Numbered from the stretch's first letter, positions 9,050 through 19,880 are shown. The stretch is DNA of 64,000 bases from Jeotgalibacillus soli (GCF_000829435.1 NZ_JXRP01000009.1:801720-865719); one strand, 5' to 3'. Program-made: numbers and translations. Notes: generated from the letters alone by a model not told the origin.

Positions 9050-9147
9050 CCGGCCTTATTGGTTTTTATTTATGTCAATGTTCGTTACAATGCTTCATAA
9101 GCACTTAAATTTTAACGGTCGCAGGAATTTGAAAGGGGAATTTTTAA

Positions 9148-9897
9148 ATGAAAAAATTATTGCTCCCAATTATAGCCGGGATTGCATCGCTTGCACTTAT
9201 TGCCTGCGGGGATAACGAAGAAGGACAGGAACAAAACGAAGAACCGACACAGGAAGAGGCAGCCGCTCAAGAGCAGATGGAGGAAATGCAAGCGAAAATG
9301 GAAGAGCAGCAAGTTGCTGAGGATGAAATTGTTGCTGTTGTGAACGGTGAAGAAGTTACAGGTGAGCAATATAATGCCTTATTGACACCAAGCCAAACTC
9401 AATTTCAGTCAATGGGACAGGACCCGACAACGGAAGAAGCAGCAGAGCAGATTAAAACCATGACACTGGATAATTTAGTGGGACAGGTATTGTTGCTTCA
9501 AAAAGCCAATGAGTCGGGAATCAATGTTTCAGAAGAAGAAATAGAGGAAGAGAGAAGCGCAATAGCTGAGCAATATGGCGGTGCAGAAGCATTTGATGAA
9601 TTGCTGGCACAAGCCGAAATGGATGAAGAAATGTTAAACACCCAGCTTGAAAATCAGGTTAAATATAATAAGTATATAGAAGAAACACTTCCAATAGAAG
9701 AAGTTACGGATGAAGACATCCAAGCCTCTTACGATGAATTAACAGTACAATATGAAGAGTCTGATCAGGAAATTCCAGCTTTAGAAGATGTCCAGGAGGA
9801 TATTCGATCCCAACTGGAAAGAGAACGATCTCAGGAATTGCTCGTTCAGCATGTGGAGGAATTAAAAGAAGCCGCTGAGATTGAATTTTTAATTTAA
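9148..9897 (+). CDS. SurA/PrsA N-terminal-like lipoprotein
   Basis: This predicted lipoprotein of 249 residues has a signal peptide and lipobox LIAC with Cys20. A very acidic, Gln/Glu-rich linker (about 24-60) is followed by a SurA_N-type chaperone domain (VAVVNGEEVTGEQYN, DNLVGQVLLLQKANE, then an all-helical region). The central parvulin-type PPIase domain that PrsA carries is absent, and the C-terminal helix (EDVQEDIRSQLERE) follows directly. It is therefore more likely a periplasm-like-space chaperone than a peptidyl-prolyl isomerase. The RBS GAAAGGGG precedes ATG 9148. It is monocistronic; its stop codon forms the first bases of a repeat element. Confidence 0.8.
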   Translation: MKKLLLPIIAGIASLALIACGDNEEGQEQNEEPTQEEAAAQEQMEEMQAKMEEQQVAEDEIVAVVNGEEVTGEQYNALLTPSQTQFQSMGQDPTTEEAAEQIKTMTLDNLVGQVLLLQKANESGINVSEEEIEEERSAIAEQYGGAEAFDELLAQAEMDEEMLNTQLENQVKYNKYIEETLPIEEVTDEDIQASYDELTVQYEESDQEIPALEDVQEDIRSQLERERSQELLVQHVEELKEAAEIEFLI

Positions 9898-10090
9898 TTA
9901 AGACTTTGTTAAACTAGCCGGTTGATTTCCGCTGCAGGCGTTCGCTTTCCGCAGGCGGTCTGGGAGCCTCCTCGGCGCTTTGGGCATGTGGGATCTCCCT
10001 TTGACTCGCTTTCCCCGCAGAAGTCTCACGCCTTGCGCTCCAATCAACCTAGTGTAATAATAAACAATGATCTTTAACACGGCCTTAATT
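9896..10090. repeat. Full-length Bacillaceae intergenic repeat element
   Basis: The element is flanked by AATTAAG (9896-9902) and CTTAATT (10084-10090), with inner inverted arms containing TTGTTAAACTAG / TTTAACA and GGTTGATT / AATCAACC. The middle has the characteristic CGCTTTCCGCAGGCGG and GCCTCCTCGGCGC words of a repeat found many times in Bacillaceae genomes. It encodes no protein and probably folds into a long structured RNA. Its left end begins inside the stop codon of the lipoprotein gene. Confidence 0.75.
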
Positions 10091-10111
10091 AAAAATAAAG
10101 AAAAAAAGATT

Positions 10112-10152
10112 CAGCGCATTCCCCTTATTTTGTTGGAGAATGCGCTGTTTTT
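10112..10152 (+). terminator. Terminator
   Basis: A ten-base perfect stem CAGCGCATTC / GAATGCGCTG is followed by five T residues. It probably ends the lipoprotein transcript after it passes through the repeat element. An A-rich run upstream could make it bidirectional. Confidence 0.85.
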
Positions 10153-10201
10153 GTATTCTTTTAAACGAGCGATTTATCATGTGAAAATTAATCTTCTTTC
10201 C

Positions 10202-10236
10202 TTGACGTCGCATAGCAGAATTAGTACACTACTAAT
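10202..10236 (+). promoter_or_regulatory. his operon promoter with overlapping palindrome
   Basis: TTGACG (10202-10207) and TACACT (10225-10230) are 17 bases apart. The -10 box lies within the perfect palindrome ATTAGTA CAC TACTAAT (10220-10236), a good repressor site. The TAGTA half resembles TrpR-family operators, so the YerC/HisR-type histidine regulator is a candidate; this is inference. The leader to hisZ is about 180 bases and shows no T-box. A second weak promoter-like pair (TTAACT, 17 bases, TACTAT) lies near 10330-10360. Confidence 0.55.
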
Positions 10237-10415
10237 ATCTTTAATTTACTACCATATTAGCGAACTAAAGGATTTGTAGTTAAATCTATTTATTTGCACA
10301 CAATATTGTGAAGTTTTCCTTAGTTTTTATTAACTTTCTGTCTGAGAAGTTATACTATAATAAAATCAACGAAATTAGTTTACAGCTGTCGTGATCATGA
10401 AAGGGTGTACGAAAC

Positions 10416-11603
10416 GTGTCGAATTTATTTATGTTTGAAAAGCCGCTTGGAATGAGAGATACATTTCCTCATTTATATAAAATAAAAAAAGAAATTACGG
10501 ATAAAGTAGCAGCTGAAATGGAGAAATGGGGCTATCAGTTTTTAGAAACACCAACGCTTGAATATAATGAAACGGTTGGTGAAGCGTCTGCTATTTTAGA
10601 TCAGCAGCTGTTTAAGCTATTGGATCAGCAAGGACGCACGCTTGTGCTTCGTCCAGAAATGACGGCGCCGATTGCTCGTGTGGCCGCTTCGAAGCTGTTA
10701 AAGGATCGAAATCCGCTGCGTCTCGCCTATTCAGCAAATGTTTTTCGCGCCCAGCAGCGTGAAGGTGGACGCCCGGCGGAATTTGAGCAAATGGGGATTG
10801 AATGCATAGGGGATTCATCCATTAGTGCAGATGCAGAAACGATTGCCTTACTCGTTTCTTCGCTAAAGGCTTCTGGTCTTGAAAATTTCACGATTTCGGT
10901 TGGTCATATGGGTTTTGTACAGGCACTGTTTATGCAAATTGTTGGGACAGAAGAGCGTGCGCAGCAGCTTAGACGCTTTTTATATGATAAAAACTATGTG
11001 GGCTTCAAAAGGCATGTAGAAGGACTGCCATTATCATCTATTGATAAAGAACGTCTTTATCGATTGCTGTCCATTCGAGGAAACGGGGAAAGCATTCGAG
11101 AAGCGTACGAATTGCTGGAAGGCGAAACAGGAATGCGGCCGCTTGCTGAGCTAGAGGAGCTTTGGAGTCTGTTAAAGGATTACGGAATCGAGTCCTACGT
11201 CAAAATGGATATTAGCCTCGTTAGCCATATGACATATTACACAGGCGTTTTGTTTGAAGTTTATGCAGAGCGAGTAGGCTTTGCAATCGGTAATGGCGGA
11301 CGCTACAACATGCTGCTGAAGAAATTTGGTGCAGATGTTGGGGCGACTGGCTTTGGTATTCGCCTGGATTATTTAATGGAGGCTTTATCACTTCCAGCAG
11401 TGGAAGATCATACATCCTTAATCTTGTTTTCTCAGGAGCGCCGTCAGGAAGCAATTGAACTGGCTTTAACGATTCGGGAAAAAGGAGAAAAGGTGATTAT
11501 ACAGGACATTACAGGCGTATCCGATTTAGATCGTTATACAGCGCAGTTTGAGCAGATTCACTATTTTGTTGGACAGGCAGGAAAGGCGGACGAAAGGCTA
11601 TGA
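10416..11603 (+). CDS. hisZ: ATP phosphoribosyltransferase regulatory subunit
   Basis: HisZ is a catalytically inactive paralogue of histidyl-tRNA synthetase that pairs with short-form HisG to make an active, histidine-inhibited enzyme. It has 395 residues. The class-II synthetase-like core begins [12 protein letters not shown]; motif 2 appears as [23 protein letters not shown] and motif 3-like [12 protein letters not shown] is present. GTG 10416 has AAAGGGTG eight bases upstream; ATG 10431 is an alternative. The stop overlaps the hisG start (ATGA). It is first in the hisZGDBHAFI operon. Confidence 0.95.
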   Translation: MSNLFMFEKPLGMRDTFPHLYKIKKEITDKVAAEMEKWGYQFLETPTLEYNETVGEASAILDQQLFKLLDQQGRTLVLRPEMTAPIARVAASKLLKDRNPLRLAYSANVFRAQQREGGRPAEFEQMGIECIGDSSISADAETIALLVSSLKASGLENFTISVGHMGFVQALFMQIVGTEERAQQLRRFLYDKNYVGFKRHVEGLPLSSIDKERLYRLLSIRGNGESIREAYELLEGETGMRPLAELEELWSLLKDYGIESYVKMDISLVSHMTYYTGVLFEVYAERVGFAIGNGGRYNMLLKKFGADVGATGFGIRLDYLMEALSLPAVEDHTSLILFSQERRQEAIELALTIREKGEKVIIQDITGVSDLDRYTAQFEQIHYFVGQAGKADERL

Positions 11604-12238
11604 AGGAATTAACGATCGCGATGCCAAAAGGCAGAATTTTTGAAGAGGCAGTTGTCATGCTGAAGCAGGCAGGCTATAAGCTTCCGCCGGAGTTTGATGA
11701 TTCGCGCAAGCTTATTATAGAAGTGCCAGAAGAAAATCTTCGTTTTATATTAGCAAAGCCAATGGATGTTCCAACATATGTGGAACATGGGGTTGCAGAC
11801 CTTGGGATCGCTGGGAAAGATGTGATGCTTGAAGAAGAGCGTGATGTGTATGAGCTGCTCGATCTTCATATCAGCCACTGCTACTTAGCGGTTGCCGGTC
11901 TTCCAAATACGACCATGAACGAAGTGGCGCCTCGTATTGCAACGAAGTATCCGAATGTAGCCTCCTCTTATTTTAGAGAGCAAGGAGAACAGGTTGAAAT
12001 TATCAAACTGAATGGATCGATTGAAATTGCTCCAATTATTGGGTTGACTGATCGGATTGTAGATATAGTATCAACTGGACAAACATTAAAAGACAACGGC
12101 TTAGTGGAATATGAACGGATCGTAGATATTACTTCCCGGCTCATCGTGAATCCGGTCAGCTACCGTATTCAGCATGAGCGAATTCAAGAAATGGTCGATC
12201 GTCTTGGTCAAGTTATTTCAGTGAAACCTGTAAAATAA
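11600..12238 (+). CDS. hisG: ATP phosphoribosyltransferase, short form
   Basis: HisG condenses ATP and PRPP, the first step of histidine synthesis. At 212 residues it is the short form lacking the C-terminal regulatory domain, which explains the adjacent hisZ. Seen motifs include [11 protein letters not shown] at the start, the PRPP-loop region [16 protein letters not shown] and the conserved [12 protein letters not shown]. It overlaps hisZ by four bases. Confidence 0.96.
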   Translation: MKELTIAMPKGRIFEEAVVMLKQAGYKLPPEFDDSRKLIIEVPEENLRFILAKPMDVPTYVEHGVADLGIAGKDVMLEEERDVYELLDLHISHCYLAVAGLPNTTMNEVAPRIATKYPNVASSYFREQGEQVEIIKLNGSIEIAPIIGLTDRIVDIVSTGQTLKDNGLVEYERIVDITSRLIVNPVSYRIQHERIQEMVDRLGQVISVKPVK

Positions 12239-12284
12239 GGCTGCTAGAACAACGGTTCAAGGCGCATGGAAAGGAATGAATTGA

Positions 12285-13562
12285 ATGGATATACGATCGC
12301 TTTCAAGCTATAGAATTCCACGCTCTTCTCTTGATCATGGGACGGAGGAGCAGCGAAAAGCAGTTCAAACGATTATAGATGATGTTCGCGAGCAGGGAGA
12401 CAAGGCAATCAAATACTACACGGCGGAATTTGACGGGGTACAGCTTGATAACCTTAAAGTTACGGATGCTGAAATCGACGAAGCTGTTACACAAATCGAT
12501 GAGCGTATGCTATCGATTTTACAGGAGGCAGCGAATAACATTGCTTCCTTCCATGAACGTCAAGTACAGCAATCCTGGATGACGACAGAAGAAAACGGGA
12601 CGATCCTCGGTCAAAAAGTAACTGCGCTGGATGCGGTTGGAATATACGTTCCAGGGGGAACAGCAGCGTATCCCTCCTCGGTCTTAATGAATGCCATTCC
12701 AGCACAGGTTGCGGGTGTTAATCGAGTAGTGATGGTTACGCCTCCTGGAAAAGATGGCAAAGTACCTGCCGGTGTGCTTGCTGCTGCAAGGATTGCTGGT
12801 GTTCGTGACATTTATAAAATTGGTGGAGCACAGGCAGTTGCAGCACTTGCTTATGGCACAGAATCGATTAAGCCTGTTGATAAAATTACAGGACCAGGCA
12901 ATATCTTTGTGGCGCTGGCCAAAAGAGAAGTATTTGGAATCGTCGATATTGATATGATTGCAGGACCAAGTGATATTACGGTTCTCGCTGATGAAACAGC
13001 GGTTGCTTCAGAGGTTGCGGCAGATTTATTATCTCAAGCAGAGCATGGCGAACTGTCACAGGCGAATCTTGTGACTACATCAATGGTTCTTGCTGAAGCT
13101 GTTTCAGAAGAAGTGGACAGACAGCTGGAAGAGCTGCCTAGACACGAAATGGCTCGTGCGGCGATTGAAGAAAATAGTTCCATCTACGTGGCCGATACAT
13201 TGGCTGAGGCGATTGAAGCAGTCAATAAAATTGCGCCAGAGCACTTGGAAATTCAAGTGAATCAGCCGATGGAAGTAGTAGGGCGCATTCGTCATGCAGG
13301 TGCGATCTTTGTAGGAAGATTCAGCTCAGAGCCAGTTGGAGATTATTTTGCAGGGCCGAACCACACGCTTCCAACAAGCGGTACAGCAAGATTTTCAAGT
13401 CCGCTATCCGTAGAGGACTTTGTCAAAAAATCAAGTATTATCGCATACAGTGAAGCAGCGTTTATGCTTAATGCACAGAAAATTGCTGATTTTGCCAGAC
13501 TTGAAGGGCTGGAAGCGCATGCTCGTGCATTGGAAGCCCGTTTTAAATCCGAGGAAAAATAA
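12285..13562 (+). CDS. hisD: Histidinol dehydrogenase
   Basis: HisD is a Zn-dependent NAD enzyme that oxidises L-histidinol to L-histidine in two steps, the last reactions of the pathway. It has 425 residues. Conserved segments include YVPGGTAAYPSSVLMNAIPA, GGAQAVAALAYGTESI and the Zn-site region LLSQAEHGELSQA. The C-terminal active-site region is APEHLEIQ with DYFAGPNHTLPT. It follows hisG after 46 bases with GGAAAGGAATG upstream of ATG 12285. Confidence 0.96.
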   Translation: MDIRSLSSYRIPRSSLDHGTEEQRKAVQTIIDDVREQGDKAIKYYTAEFDGVQLDNLKVTDAEIDEAVTQIDERMLSILQEAANNIASFHERQVQQSWMTTEENGTILGQKVTALDAVGIYVPGGTAAYPSSVLMNAIPAQVAGVNRVVMVTPPGKDGKVPAGVLAAARIAGVRDIYKIGGAQAVAALAYGTESIKPVDKITGPGNIFVALAKREVFGIVDIDMIAGPSDITVLADETAVASEVAADLLSQAEHGELSQANLVTTSMVLAEAVSEEVDRQLEELPRHEMARAAIEENSSIYVADTLAEAIEAVNKIAPEHLEIQVNQPMEVVGRIRHAGAIFVGRFSSEPVGDYFAGPNHTLPTSGTARFSSPLSVEDFVKKSSIIAYSEAAFMLNAQKIADFARLEGLEAHARALEARFKSEEK

Positions 13563-13597
13563 TAAAAGATAGGCAACAAAGAAGGAGAGAGCAGAGC

Positions 13598-14191
13598 ATG
13601 GATCAAAAGAGACAGGCATCATTTTACCGTAAAACGAACGAAACGGATATTAACTTATCCTTTGCGATTGATGGTGAAGGAAAATCGGACATTCAAACAG
13701 CTGTACCTTTTATGACGCATATGCTGGATCTGTTTACGAAGCATGGTCATTTTGATGTGCATATCGATGCAAAGGGTGATACTGAAATTGATGATCACCA
13801 TACGACAGAGGATATTGGAATCGTTCTTGGACAAGTACTTCTTGAAGCGTTAGGAGATAAAAAGGGTATTCGCCGTTATGGAAATGCATTTGTGCCAATG
13901 GATGAATCGCTTGCTCAGGTTGTGGTGGATTTAAGTAATCGTCCTCATCTCGAAATGCGCGCTGATTTCCCGACGGATAAAGTAGGAACATTTGACGTTG
14001 AGCTTGTTCACGAGTTTTTGTGGAAGCTGGCGCTTGAAGCAAGGATGAATTTGCACGTAATCGTACATTATGGACACAATACTCACCATATGATTGAAGC
14101 GATATTTAAAGCGCTTGGACGGGCACTAGATGAAGCAACAACCATTGACCCGCGCGTAAAGGGTGTGCCTTCTACGAAAGGAATGTTGTAA
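13598..14191 (+). CDS. hisB: Imidazoleglycerol-phosphate dehydratase
   Basis: This monofunctional Mn-dependent enzyme removes water from IGP to form imidazole-acetol phosphate. It has 197 residues. The paired metal-binding motifs DDHHTTEDIGI and GHNTHHMIEAIFKA are both present, as is the N-terminal PFMTHMLDLFTKHG. RBS AGGAGAG. The stop is directly followed by the hisH ATG. Confidence 0.96.
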   Translation: MDQKRQASFYRKTNETDINLSFAIDGEGKSDIQTAVPFMTHMLDLFTKHGHFDVHIDAKGDTEIDDHHTTEDIGIVLGQVLLEALGDKKGIRRYGNAFVPMDESLAQVVVDLSNRPHLEMRADFPTDKVGTFDVELVHEFLWKLALEARMNLHVIVHYGHNTHHMIEAIFKALGRALDEATTIDPRVKGVPSTKGML

Positions 14192-14830
14192 ATGATCGGG
14201 ATTATTGACTATGGGATGGGGAATTTGTTTAGCGTCAGCAAAGCGCTTGAACGACTAAATGTACCCTATATCATTAGTGATAAAAAAGAGGAGCTAAAGC
14301 ATGCAGACGGGTTGATTCTCCCTGGTGTAGGCGCCTTTAGAGATGCAATGAAGCTGTTAAGTGAAACAGGATTGGATCAGTTTTTACATGAGGAAGTGAT
14401 AGCTGGAAAGCCTCTTCTTGGCATTTGCCTAGGAATGCAGCTTCTCTTTGAAGAAAGTGAAGAAAACGGTTTTTTTAAAGGCCTGGGCTTATTGGAAGGG
14501 CGTGTTGTTCACTTCTCTGGAATCGATCAGGATGGACAAACGTATAAAGTTCCACATATGGGCTGGAATCGATTGACCTTTCATCAGCCGTCCCCGCTCG
14601 TGGATGGACTGAAGGAAGAGCATGTCTATTTTGTCCACTCCTATCACGTGACGGGCGAAACATCTGATGAACTGGTTGCATCAACTGACTATTTTGGTCA
14701 AGTCCCGGCAGTGGTTGGAAAAGACAAGATATTTGGTATGCAATTTCACCCGGAGAAAAGCGGCGATCTTGGCATGAGCTTGCTTGAAAACTATATTCGT
14801 TTTGTGAAAAATTTGGAGGTGACAGCATGA
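14192..14830 (+). CDS. hisH: IGP synthase glutaminase subunit
   Basis: HisH is a class-I glutamine amidotransferase that releases ammonia from glutamine and channels it to HisF. It has 212 residues. The nucleophile is Cys79 in GICLGMQLL, and the His-Glu pair is in GMQFHPEKS. It begins at the base after the hisB stop and ends overlapping hisA by four bases (ATGA). The two IGP synthase subunits are separated by hisA as in B. subtilis. Confidence 0.96.
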   Translation: MIGIIDYGMGNLFSVSKALERLNVPYIISDKKEELKHADGLILPGVGAFRDAMKLLSETGLDQFLHEEVIAGKPLLGICLGMQLLFEESEENGFFKGLGLLEGRVVHFSGIDQDGQTYKVPHMGWNRLTFHQPSPLVDGLKEEHVYFVHSYHVTGETSDELVASTDYFGQVPAVVGKDKIFGMQFHPEKSGDLGMSLLENYIRFVKNLEVTA

Positions 14831-15555
14831 GTTTTACTATATACCCGGCAATCGATATGCGTGACGGCAAATGCGTGCGTCTAGTTCAAGGAGACTACAA
14901 TCAAGAAACAGTTTATGGAGATTCTCCTTTTGATATGGCAAAGAAGTTTGTAGATGAAGGAGCTGAATGGATTCATATGGTCGATCTTGATGGAGCAAAG
15001 GACGGAAAGCGAATTAACGATGAATACGTCCTCCGTGTAGTCAATGAACTCGATGCAAAGGTTCAGGTCGGCGGCGGCATTCGCACAGAAGAGGATGTGC
15101 TTCACTACCTAAATCAAGGTGTAGATCGTGTCATCATCGGCAGTCTTGCGGTGTCCAATCCGGAGCTTGTAAAAGAATGGCTAGGAAAGTACGGCTCTCG
15201 CATCGTCATTGGTCTTGATGCTAAAAATGGCTATGTTGCAACGCATGGGTGGCTTGAAACCTCTTCTCAGCGAGCAGTAGATCTTGGATGTGAGCTGGCA
15301 GAGGCAGGTGCGACTACATTTATTTTTACCGATATTGCGACGGACGGTATGCTTGGCGGACCGAATGTAGACGCAGTGCTTGAATTAGCAGAAGCAACTG
15401 GTGCTGAAGTAATTGCTTCCGGCGGCGTTAGCTCGCTGGAAGACCTGCGCATCCTTCAAGCTGTGTCAGGAAGCGGTGTTACCGGAGCGATCGTGGGAAA
15501 AGCGATCTACACGAATCAATTTTCCGTTAAGGAAGCGGTAGAGGAGGTATCCTGA
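14827..15555 (+). CDS. hisA: ProFAR isomerase
   Basis: This (beta/alpha)8-barrel enzyme carries out the Amadori rearrangement of ProFAR to PRFAR. It has 242 residues. The first catalytic Asp is in [14 protein letters not shown] and the second in [14 protein letters not shown]. Phosphate-binding loops VGGGIR and ASGGVSS are present. It overlaps hisH and hisF, so it is translationally coupled to both. Confidence 0.95.
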   Translation: MSFTIYPAIDMRDGKCVRLVQGDYNQETVYGDSPFDMAKKFVDEGAEWIHMVDLDGAKDGKRINDEYVLRVVNELDAKVQVGGGIRTEEDVLHYLNQGVDRVIIGSLAVSNPELVKEWLGKYGSRIVIGLDAKNGYVATHGWLETSSQRAVDLGCELAEAGATTFIFTDIATDGMLGGPNVDAVLELAEATGAEVIASGGVSSLEDLRILQAVSGSGVTGAIVGKAIYTNQFSVKEAVEEVS

Positions 15556-16313
15556 TGCTGACCAAACGGATTATTCCGTGTCTTGATGTAAAGGAAGGCC
15601 GAGTCGTAAAAGGCATTCAATTCCTATCCCTGCGCGATGCTGGGGACCCTGTAGAGCTTGCTCGCATGTACGATGAGCAAGGAGCAGATGAGCTGGTGTT
15701 TTTAGATATATCGGCTTCACATGAGGGACGAAAAACGATGGTTCATGTGGTAGAGGAAGTGGCATCCGAGCTTGCCATTCCGTTTACGGTTGGGGGAGGA
15801 ATTAATTCGCTTGAAGATATGCGCCGTATTCTTCGGGCGGGCGCAGATAAGGTGTCGCTTAACACGGCGGCTCTCCTTAATCCCGAGCTTATTACAGAAG
15901 GCGCGGAGTATTTTGGCTCCCAGTGTATTGTTGTGGCAATTGATGCAAAATGGGACGAATCAATTGGAACATGGCGCGTATACACACATGGCGGCAGAAA
16001 GCCTGTGGATAAAGAAGCCATTGCCTGGGCAAAAGAAGCAGTTGAGCGCGGAGCAGGAGAAATTCTTCTTACAAGCATGGATAGCGACGGCGAAAAGCAA
16101 GGCTTTAACGTAGCGCTTACAAAAGCGATCAGCGAAGCTGTTTCCGTGCCGGTTATTGCAAGCGGAGGAGCAGGCAGAGCTGGAGATTTTACAGAGATTT
16201 TTATAGCTGGCAAAGCCGATGCAGCTCTTGCTGCTTCAATTTTCCATTATAAAGAAACAAGTGTTGCTGAAGTAAAGGCGCATTTGAAAAAAGAGGGAGT
16301 GAATGTACGATGA
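15555..16313 (+). CDS. hisF: IGP synthase cyclase subunit
   Basis: HisF uses ammonia from HisH to convert PRFAR into imidazoleglycerol phosphate and AICAR. It has 252 residues with the barrel fold of HisA. Catalytic Asp residues are seen in [14 protein letters not shown] (start) and [14 protein letters not shown]. The phosphate-binding VGGGINS and [11 protein letters not shown] are present. The start ATG shares one base with the hisA stop (TGATG). Confidence 0.96.
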   Translation: MLTKRIIPCLDVKEGRVVKGIQFLSLRDAGDPVELARMYDEQGADELVFLDISASHEGRKTMVHVVEEVASELAIPFTVGGGINSLEDMRRILRAGADKVSLNTAALLNPELITEGAEYFGSQCIVVAIDAKWDESIGTWRVYTHGGRKPVDKEAIAWAKEAVERGAGEILLTSMDSDGEKQGFNVALTKAISEAVSVPVIASGGAGRAGDFTEIFIAGKADAALAASIFHYKETSVAEVKAHLKKEGVNVR

Positions 16314-16978
16314 CGGTATCAGCATCGTTTGACATAACGAGCATTCGCTTTGATGAGAAGGGCTTAATCCCTGCGATTGTTCAAGATGCAAAAACATCGG
16401 AAGTTTTAACACTGGCTTATATGAACGAAGAATCATTGAAGCAATCTCTTGAAACGGGTGAAACGTGGTTTTACAGTCGTTCAAGACAAGAGCTCTGGCA
16501 TAAGGGAGCAACAAGCGGAAATACGCAGCGTATTGTTGAAATCAAGCTTGATTGTGATCAGGATGCGTTAGTTGTTCGCGTGTTGCCAAACGGACCAGCT
16601 TGCCATACTGGAGAAGAGACGTGCTTTTCCGCATCTTTTTATACCGGCGAAAAGGAACCTGCTAAAGACGCATCGGATATTTTAACAACGCTTGAAGCGC
16701 TGATTGCAGAAAGAGACGAGCAGCGTCCAGAAGGTGCCTACACGACGTATTTATTTGAAAAAGGGGTCGATAAAATTCTCAAAAAAGTAGGAGAAGAAGC
16801 ATCTGAAGTCATTATTGCAGCTAAAAATCGTGATAAAGAAGAGTTGAAATGGGAAGTAGCAGATATGCTATACCACACAATGGTGCTGCTTCGTGAGCAA
16901 GATCTTCCATTTGAAGAAGTGTTGAACGTGCTTGCTGAGCGCCATACCAAATCAGACAACAAAGAAACCTCGGAATAA
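16310..16978 (+). CDS. hisI: Bifunctional PRA-CH / PRA-PH (HisIE)
   Basis: This fusion catalyses steps 2 and 3 of histidine synthesis. It has 222 residues. The N-terminal PRA-CH domain (1-115) has [15 protein letters not shown] and the Zn ligands in [11 protein letters not shown] and [10 protein letters not shown]. The C-terminal PRA-PH domain (about 125-215) has [21 protein letters not shown] and EVADMLYH. It overlaps hisF by four bases and closes the operon; a terminator follows. Confidence 0.96.
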   Translation: MTVSASFDITSIRFDEKGLIPAIVQDAKTSEVLTLAYMNEESLKQSLETGETWFYSRSRQELWHKGATSGNTQRIVEIKLDCDQDALVVRVLPNGPACHTGEETCFSASFYTGEKEPAKDASDILTTLEALIAERDEQRPEGAYTTYLFEKGVDKILKKVGEEASEVIIAAKNRDKEELKWEVADMLYHTMVLLREQDLPFEEVLNVLAERHTKSDNKETSE

Positions 16979-17032
16979 TCAATTTAAAGTAAGAATATGA
17001 ATGGTTAAATAAATGAATAATAGCTAAAAGGT

Positions 17033-17067
17033 GGAGGACCACGAATTGTGGGATCTCCGTCTTTTTT
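17033..17067 (+). terminator. Terminator of the his operon
   Basis: The stem GGAG..CCAC / GTGG..CTCC with a small internal loop is followed by CTTTTTTG. Confidence 0.8.
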
Positions 17068-17122
17068 GTTGACGTGTTATATGCTATCATTGATGGGTTA
17101 CTACAATGTTCGGAGGATATAC

Positions 17123-18661
17123 ATGAGAAAAGGATCCAAGCGTACGGAAAAAAGGGGCATGGTGCTTCCGTTTACCCCATCAGGTGACGTTTATTATCGC
17201 AAAGGAATGTCAATGTACCATCGCGGTCGGCTTGACAAAGCGTTGAAGTACTTACAGCGAGCGAGAGAACTGGAGCCAGAAGAGCCGATGATTCCATTGC
17301 AGATGGCCATCATTCAAACGGAGATCGGTGAATTCCAGCAGTCGAATGAATTATTGGAAATGATCATGGAAACGATCGACCCTTCCATGACAGAATCCCA
17401 TTATTTCATCGCCAATAATTATGCGCATCTCGGTTTATTTCAGGAAGCGTATAAACATGCCACAGCCTATTTGGATCAAAATCAAGATGGTGAATTTGTG
17501 GAGGATGCAGAAGATTTGCTCGACCTGCTCTCACTCGAAGACGATGATGAGTTTGATCCGGATTTTAAACAAGATGAGCTGATTATACAGCAGGAAAAAG
17601 CAAGAAAGCTATTAGAAGAGGGGAATTTTAAAGAAGCAATTGAAATCCTTGAAGATGTCATCGAGCGTTTTCCAGACTATTGGTCAGCCTATAATAATCT
17701 TGCGTTGGCATATTTCTATTTTGGTGATGCAGACCAAGCAACGGCGCTGCTGACAGATGTGCTGAACCGGAACACAGGAAATCTTCACGCCTTATGCAAC
17801 TTAGCAGTCTTTTATCATTACCAGCAGCGTACAGATGAGCTGAAGCAATTGATGGATTCCCTTGAGCATGTACGCCCATTTTTGTTTGAGCACCGTTTTA
17901 AACTTGGCGCGACATTTGCATTGGTTGGACGCCATGAGCAGGCATATGCTTGGCTTAAAAGCCTAGTGAAAAGAGGCTTTGAAGGAGATGCGGGCTTTTA
18001 TTTTTGGCTGGCGCACTCAGCCTGGCACTCAGGTCACGAAAAAGTCGCTCGTGATGCATGGAAACGTGTAATTGCTGAACAGCCGGAAAAAGATGGCATG
18101 GAGCCCTGGGGCGATCAATCACCGGCTGAGCATCTTCCCAGTCCATCACCAATAGAGCAGCATTCGCTTGATATGAAGAAATCTCAGTATCCGGAGGAAC
18201 GGATGTTTAAGATGTTCAAAGCATTTTTATCAAAAAATCGATCTGCACTTTTTCGGCTAAATCAAAAATCACTGCCGTCCTTTTTAACATATATTGAAAA
18301 AGATTATTATTCACTGTTGGCTGATACGATCCATCAGCAAAAGGAACAGCCGCAAGCAAATGACGCTTCCTATAAAGCATTAAAGCGCGCCCATGATGTT
18401 GGATGCTTGCTGCATAAAACACATGCAGCAAATAACCAAGCAAATGAAGGGTTATATTATATGTGGTTTCATATTTTTTATCATGGAAGAATGGCGGAGT
18501 ATTCTTTCAAGAATGTGCAGGCTTTATCTGCAGCAGTGGAGTTTGTGTGGAAAAAGTTACGGGGAGAAGCGGTTACCCAAAAGGAAATGGCATCAAAATA
18601 CAGCATTGCATCGGCAACCGTTCGCAAGTATGTAAATGAAGTGGACGCTTTTCTTCCATAG
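17123..18661 (+). CDS. yvcD: TPR-repeat protein (YvcD-like)
   Basis: This soluble protein of 512 residues is built of tetratricopeptide repeats. A first set lies around 22-130 (YRKGMSMYHRGRLDKALKYL) and a second around 165-290 (ARKLLEEGNFKEAIEILEDV, AYNNLALAYFYFGDADQA). The last 60 residues are different: KEMASKYSIASATVRKYVNEV looks like a helix-turn-helix. This suggests a scaffold or regulator, but no function is established. The frame is open from 17048, inside the his terminator; ATG 17123 with CGGAGGAT upstream is chosen. Its position before trxB matches B. subtilis yvcD. Confidence 0.82.
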   Translation: MRKGSKRTEKRGMVLPFTPSGDVYYRKGMSMYHRGRLDKALKYLQRARELEPEEPMIPLQMAIIQTEIGEFQQSNELLEMIMETIDPSMTESHYFIANNYAHLGLFQEAYKHATAYLDQNQDGEFVEDAEDLLDLLSLEDDDEFDPDFKQDELIIQQEKARKLLEEGNFKEAIEILEDVIERFPDYWSAYNNLALAYFYFGDADQATALLTDVLNRNTGNLHALCNLAVFYHYQQRTDELKQLMDSLEHVRPFLFEHRFKLGATFALVGRHEQAYAWLKSLVKRGFEGDAGFYFWLAHSAWHSGHEKVARDAWKRVIAEQPEKDGMEPWGDQSPAEHLPSPSPIEQHSLDMKKSQYPEERMFKMFKAFLSKNRSALFRLNQKSLPSFLTYIEKDYYSLLADTIHQQKEQPQANDASYKALKRAHDVGCLLHKTHAANNQANEGLYYMWFHIFYHGRMAEYSFKNVQALSAAVEFVWKKLRGEAVTQKEMASKYSIASATVRKYVNEVDAFLP

Positions 18662-18728
18662 GCAGAAAAGTGGACGAGTACATACTCATCCCGTACGATA
18701 AGAATAGATAAAGTGGAAAAAGGAGTGA

Positions 18729-19685
<957 letters not shown>

Positions 19686-19690
19686 GAACA

Positions 19691-19728
19691 AAGGATGACA
19701 GCGATTAGCGCTTGTCATCCTTCTTTTG
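19691..19728 (+). terminator. Terminator of trxB
   Basis: The stem AAGGATGACAG / TTGTCATCCTT is followed by CTTTTG. Confidence 0.85.
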
Positions 19729-19848
19729 ATTTATGTAACTATACAAAAAAATTATAAAAACGTTACCCTGCTGTAACAAGGATGCAACAATAAATCTGTA
19801 TAGTTGGATTTAAGTAATTAACCCCCTTTTTAGTATATATTACTTACC

Positions 19849-19880
19849 GGCATGGACCTTAGCGTCGATGCCCTTTTTTT
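19849..19880 (+). terminator. Orphan terminator before the nudix gene
   Basis: GGCATGGAC / GTCGATGCC (one mismatch) is followed by C and seven T residues. It lies 120 bases after the trxB terminator and no gene lies between, so a short RNA or readthrough backup is possible. Confidence 0.6.

Noticed and set aside
10237..10415. T-box or attenuator in the hisZ leader
   Set aside because: No GGGTGGNACCGCG-type T-box sequence and no terminator hairpin in the leader.
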